Assembly (NCBI RefSeq): GCF_001017125.1
Contig: NZ_JXOJ01000007.1
Span: 1 to 64,000, forward strand
DNA length: 64,000 nt
Source of the DNA: Methanoculleus sediminis
GTDB lineage: Archaea > Halobacteriota > Methanomicrobia > Methanomicrobiales > Methanoculleaceae
Reading direction: 5' to 3'
The position numbers were made by a program, and so were the translations under genes. Positions 63,715 through 64,000 of the stretch are shown here, one piece after another. Numbering within the stretch: position 1 is the stretch's first letter; each line of letters starts with the position of its first letter. The notes beneath the pieces are model-generated. The model made no database searches. It was not told the origin of the DNA and saw only the letters and a program-made list of their open reading frames with translations.

Positions 63715-63858
63715 GCCTCCCGGCCCTCACCGTCGGACGGAGTTTTGCCGGCCGAATTCCGGCACCTGCAGTCGTTGCCGTGGCGGTCCGATCGCCCGGC
63801 GAGCAATCCTTTTTAACCTGGACAACCTAGTTGTTAGGGGTAAGACACTCATTCTTGT

Positions 63859-63930
63859 GTCCCGGTAGGGTAGTGGATATCCTAGAAGCCTGCGGAGCTT
63901 TTGACCCGGGTTCAAATCCCGGCCGGGGCG
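63859..63930 (+). tRNA. tRNA-Arg (anticodon GCG)
   Basis: A 72-nt class I tRNA. GTCCCGG pairs with CCGGGGC (one G-U), the D arm begins TAGGGTAGTGGATATCC, the anticodon stem GAAGC/GCTTT holds the loop CTGCGGA (anticodon GCG, arginine codon CGC), and the T-arm has TTCAAAT. CCA is not encoded and there is no intron. Confidence 0.93.
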
Positions 63931-63935
63931 TTTTT
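63931..63935 (+). terminator. Oligo-T terminator of tRNA-Arg
   Basis: Five T residues directly at the 3' end of the tRNA, followed by a second short T-run after CGC. Confidence 0.5.
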
Positions 63936-64000
63936 CGCTTTTCCATCTCTGCTTTTCATCGCGACCGTAGATCGGTGTCCTGTTCGGCCGGGCGGTGTTC

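Overview
The window is about 64 kb of GC-rich archaeal chromosome, most likely from a Methanomicrobiales methanogen of the Methanoculleus type. The evidence is the archaeal information-processing set (PCNA, PriL, Hef, Alba, S17e, glycyl-tRNA synthetase, archaeosine RaSEA, FtsZ with a CdrS-like regulator, CobY), a bacterial-type DNA gyrase pair as found in Methanomicrobia, archaeal TATA boxes and oligo-T terminators, and start codons preceded by GGAGG-type sites. No plasmid or phage genes, insertion-sequence transposases or CRISPR arrays were seen. Genus assignment is inference.

Layout. 0-13 kb: repeat debris, a small conserved protein, gyrB-gyrA, a membrane protein with its XRE regulator, YjbQ, UPF0147, a zinc-ribbon protein, hef-glyS, a CIMP4-like HTH protein and a UPF0173 hydrolase. 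13-16 kb: two repeat-filled gaps around a rhodanese gene. 16-30 kb: DUF389, an AbrB-PhoU regulator, an anion permease, a Clp1-like kinase, envelope proteins, a USP-USP-GNAT fusion, an atypical histidine kinase, nadE-nth. 30-38 kb: FIST protein, recQ, a nuclease-fold protein, small flavoproteins, tRNA-Ser, a surface protein, RaSEA. 38-45 kb: ornithine cyclodeaminase, cobD-cobY, cdrS-like gene-ftsZ, a coiled-coil protein, DUF373. 45-49 kb: a divergent four-gene cluster (two arsenosugar-type glycosyltransferases, a radical SAM/SPASM protein and an N-methyltransferase). 49-54 kb: a seven-gene minus-strand run thiN-rps17e-dapA-dapB-ferredoxin-asd-alba, preceded by an HD-domain gene. 54-64 kb: pcn-priL, rlmE-moaA, a peptidase, two glycosyltransferases, a lipoprotein and tRNA-Arg.

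The main unexplained structure is a repeat system. One component is a roughly 300-bp non-coding element with perfect 18-bp terminal inverted repeats (13334-13642), with relatives at 1-72 (inverted, cut by the window edge) and about 35277-35560. The other is a family of short hairpin modules joined by GGAGCTTGAG- and GCGAC-like linkers (93-150, 13520-13720, 15166-15273, 35336-35510, 54250-54303, 58086-58380). Their loops are mostly GNA triloops or GNNA/ANNA tetraloops, and their stems vary with base pairing preserved. One copy sits in frame inside an HD-domain gene, adding about 30 codons.

Functionally the window carries replication and repair (gyrase, PCNA, primase, Hef, RecQ, Nth), cell division, lysine biosynthesis (Asd-DapA-DapB), cofactor synthesis (NAD, cobamide, molybdopterin, thiamin) and cell-surface glycosylation. 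Several proteins lack a canonical catalytic residue: the NAD synthetase glutaminase cysteine, the histidine-kinase histidine, and the cysteine in the first rhodanese domain.
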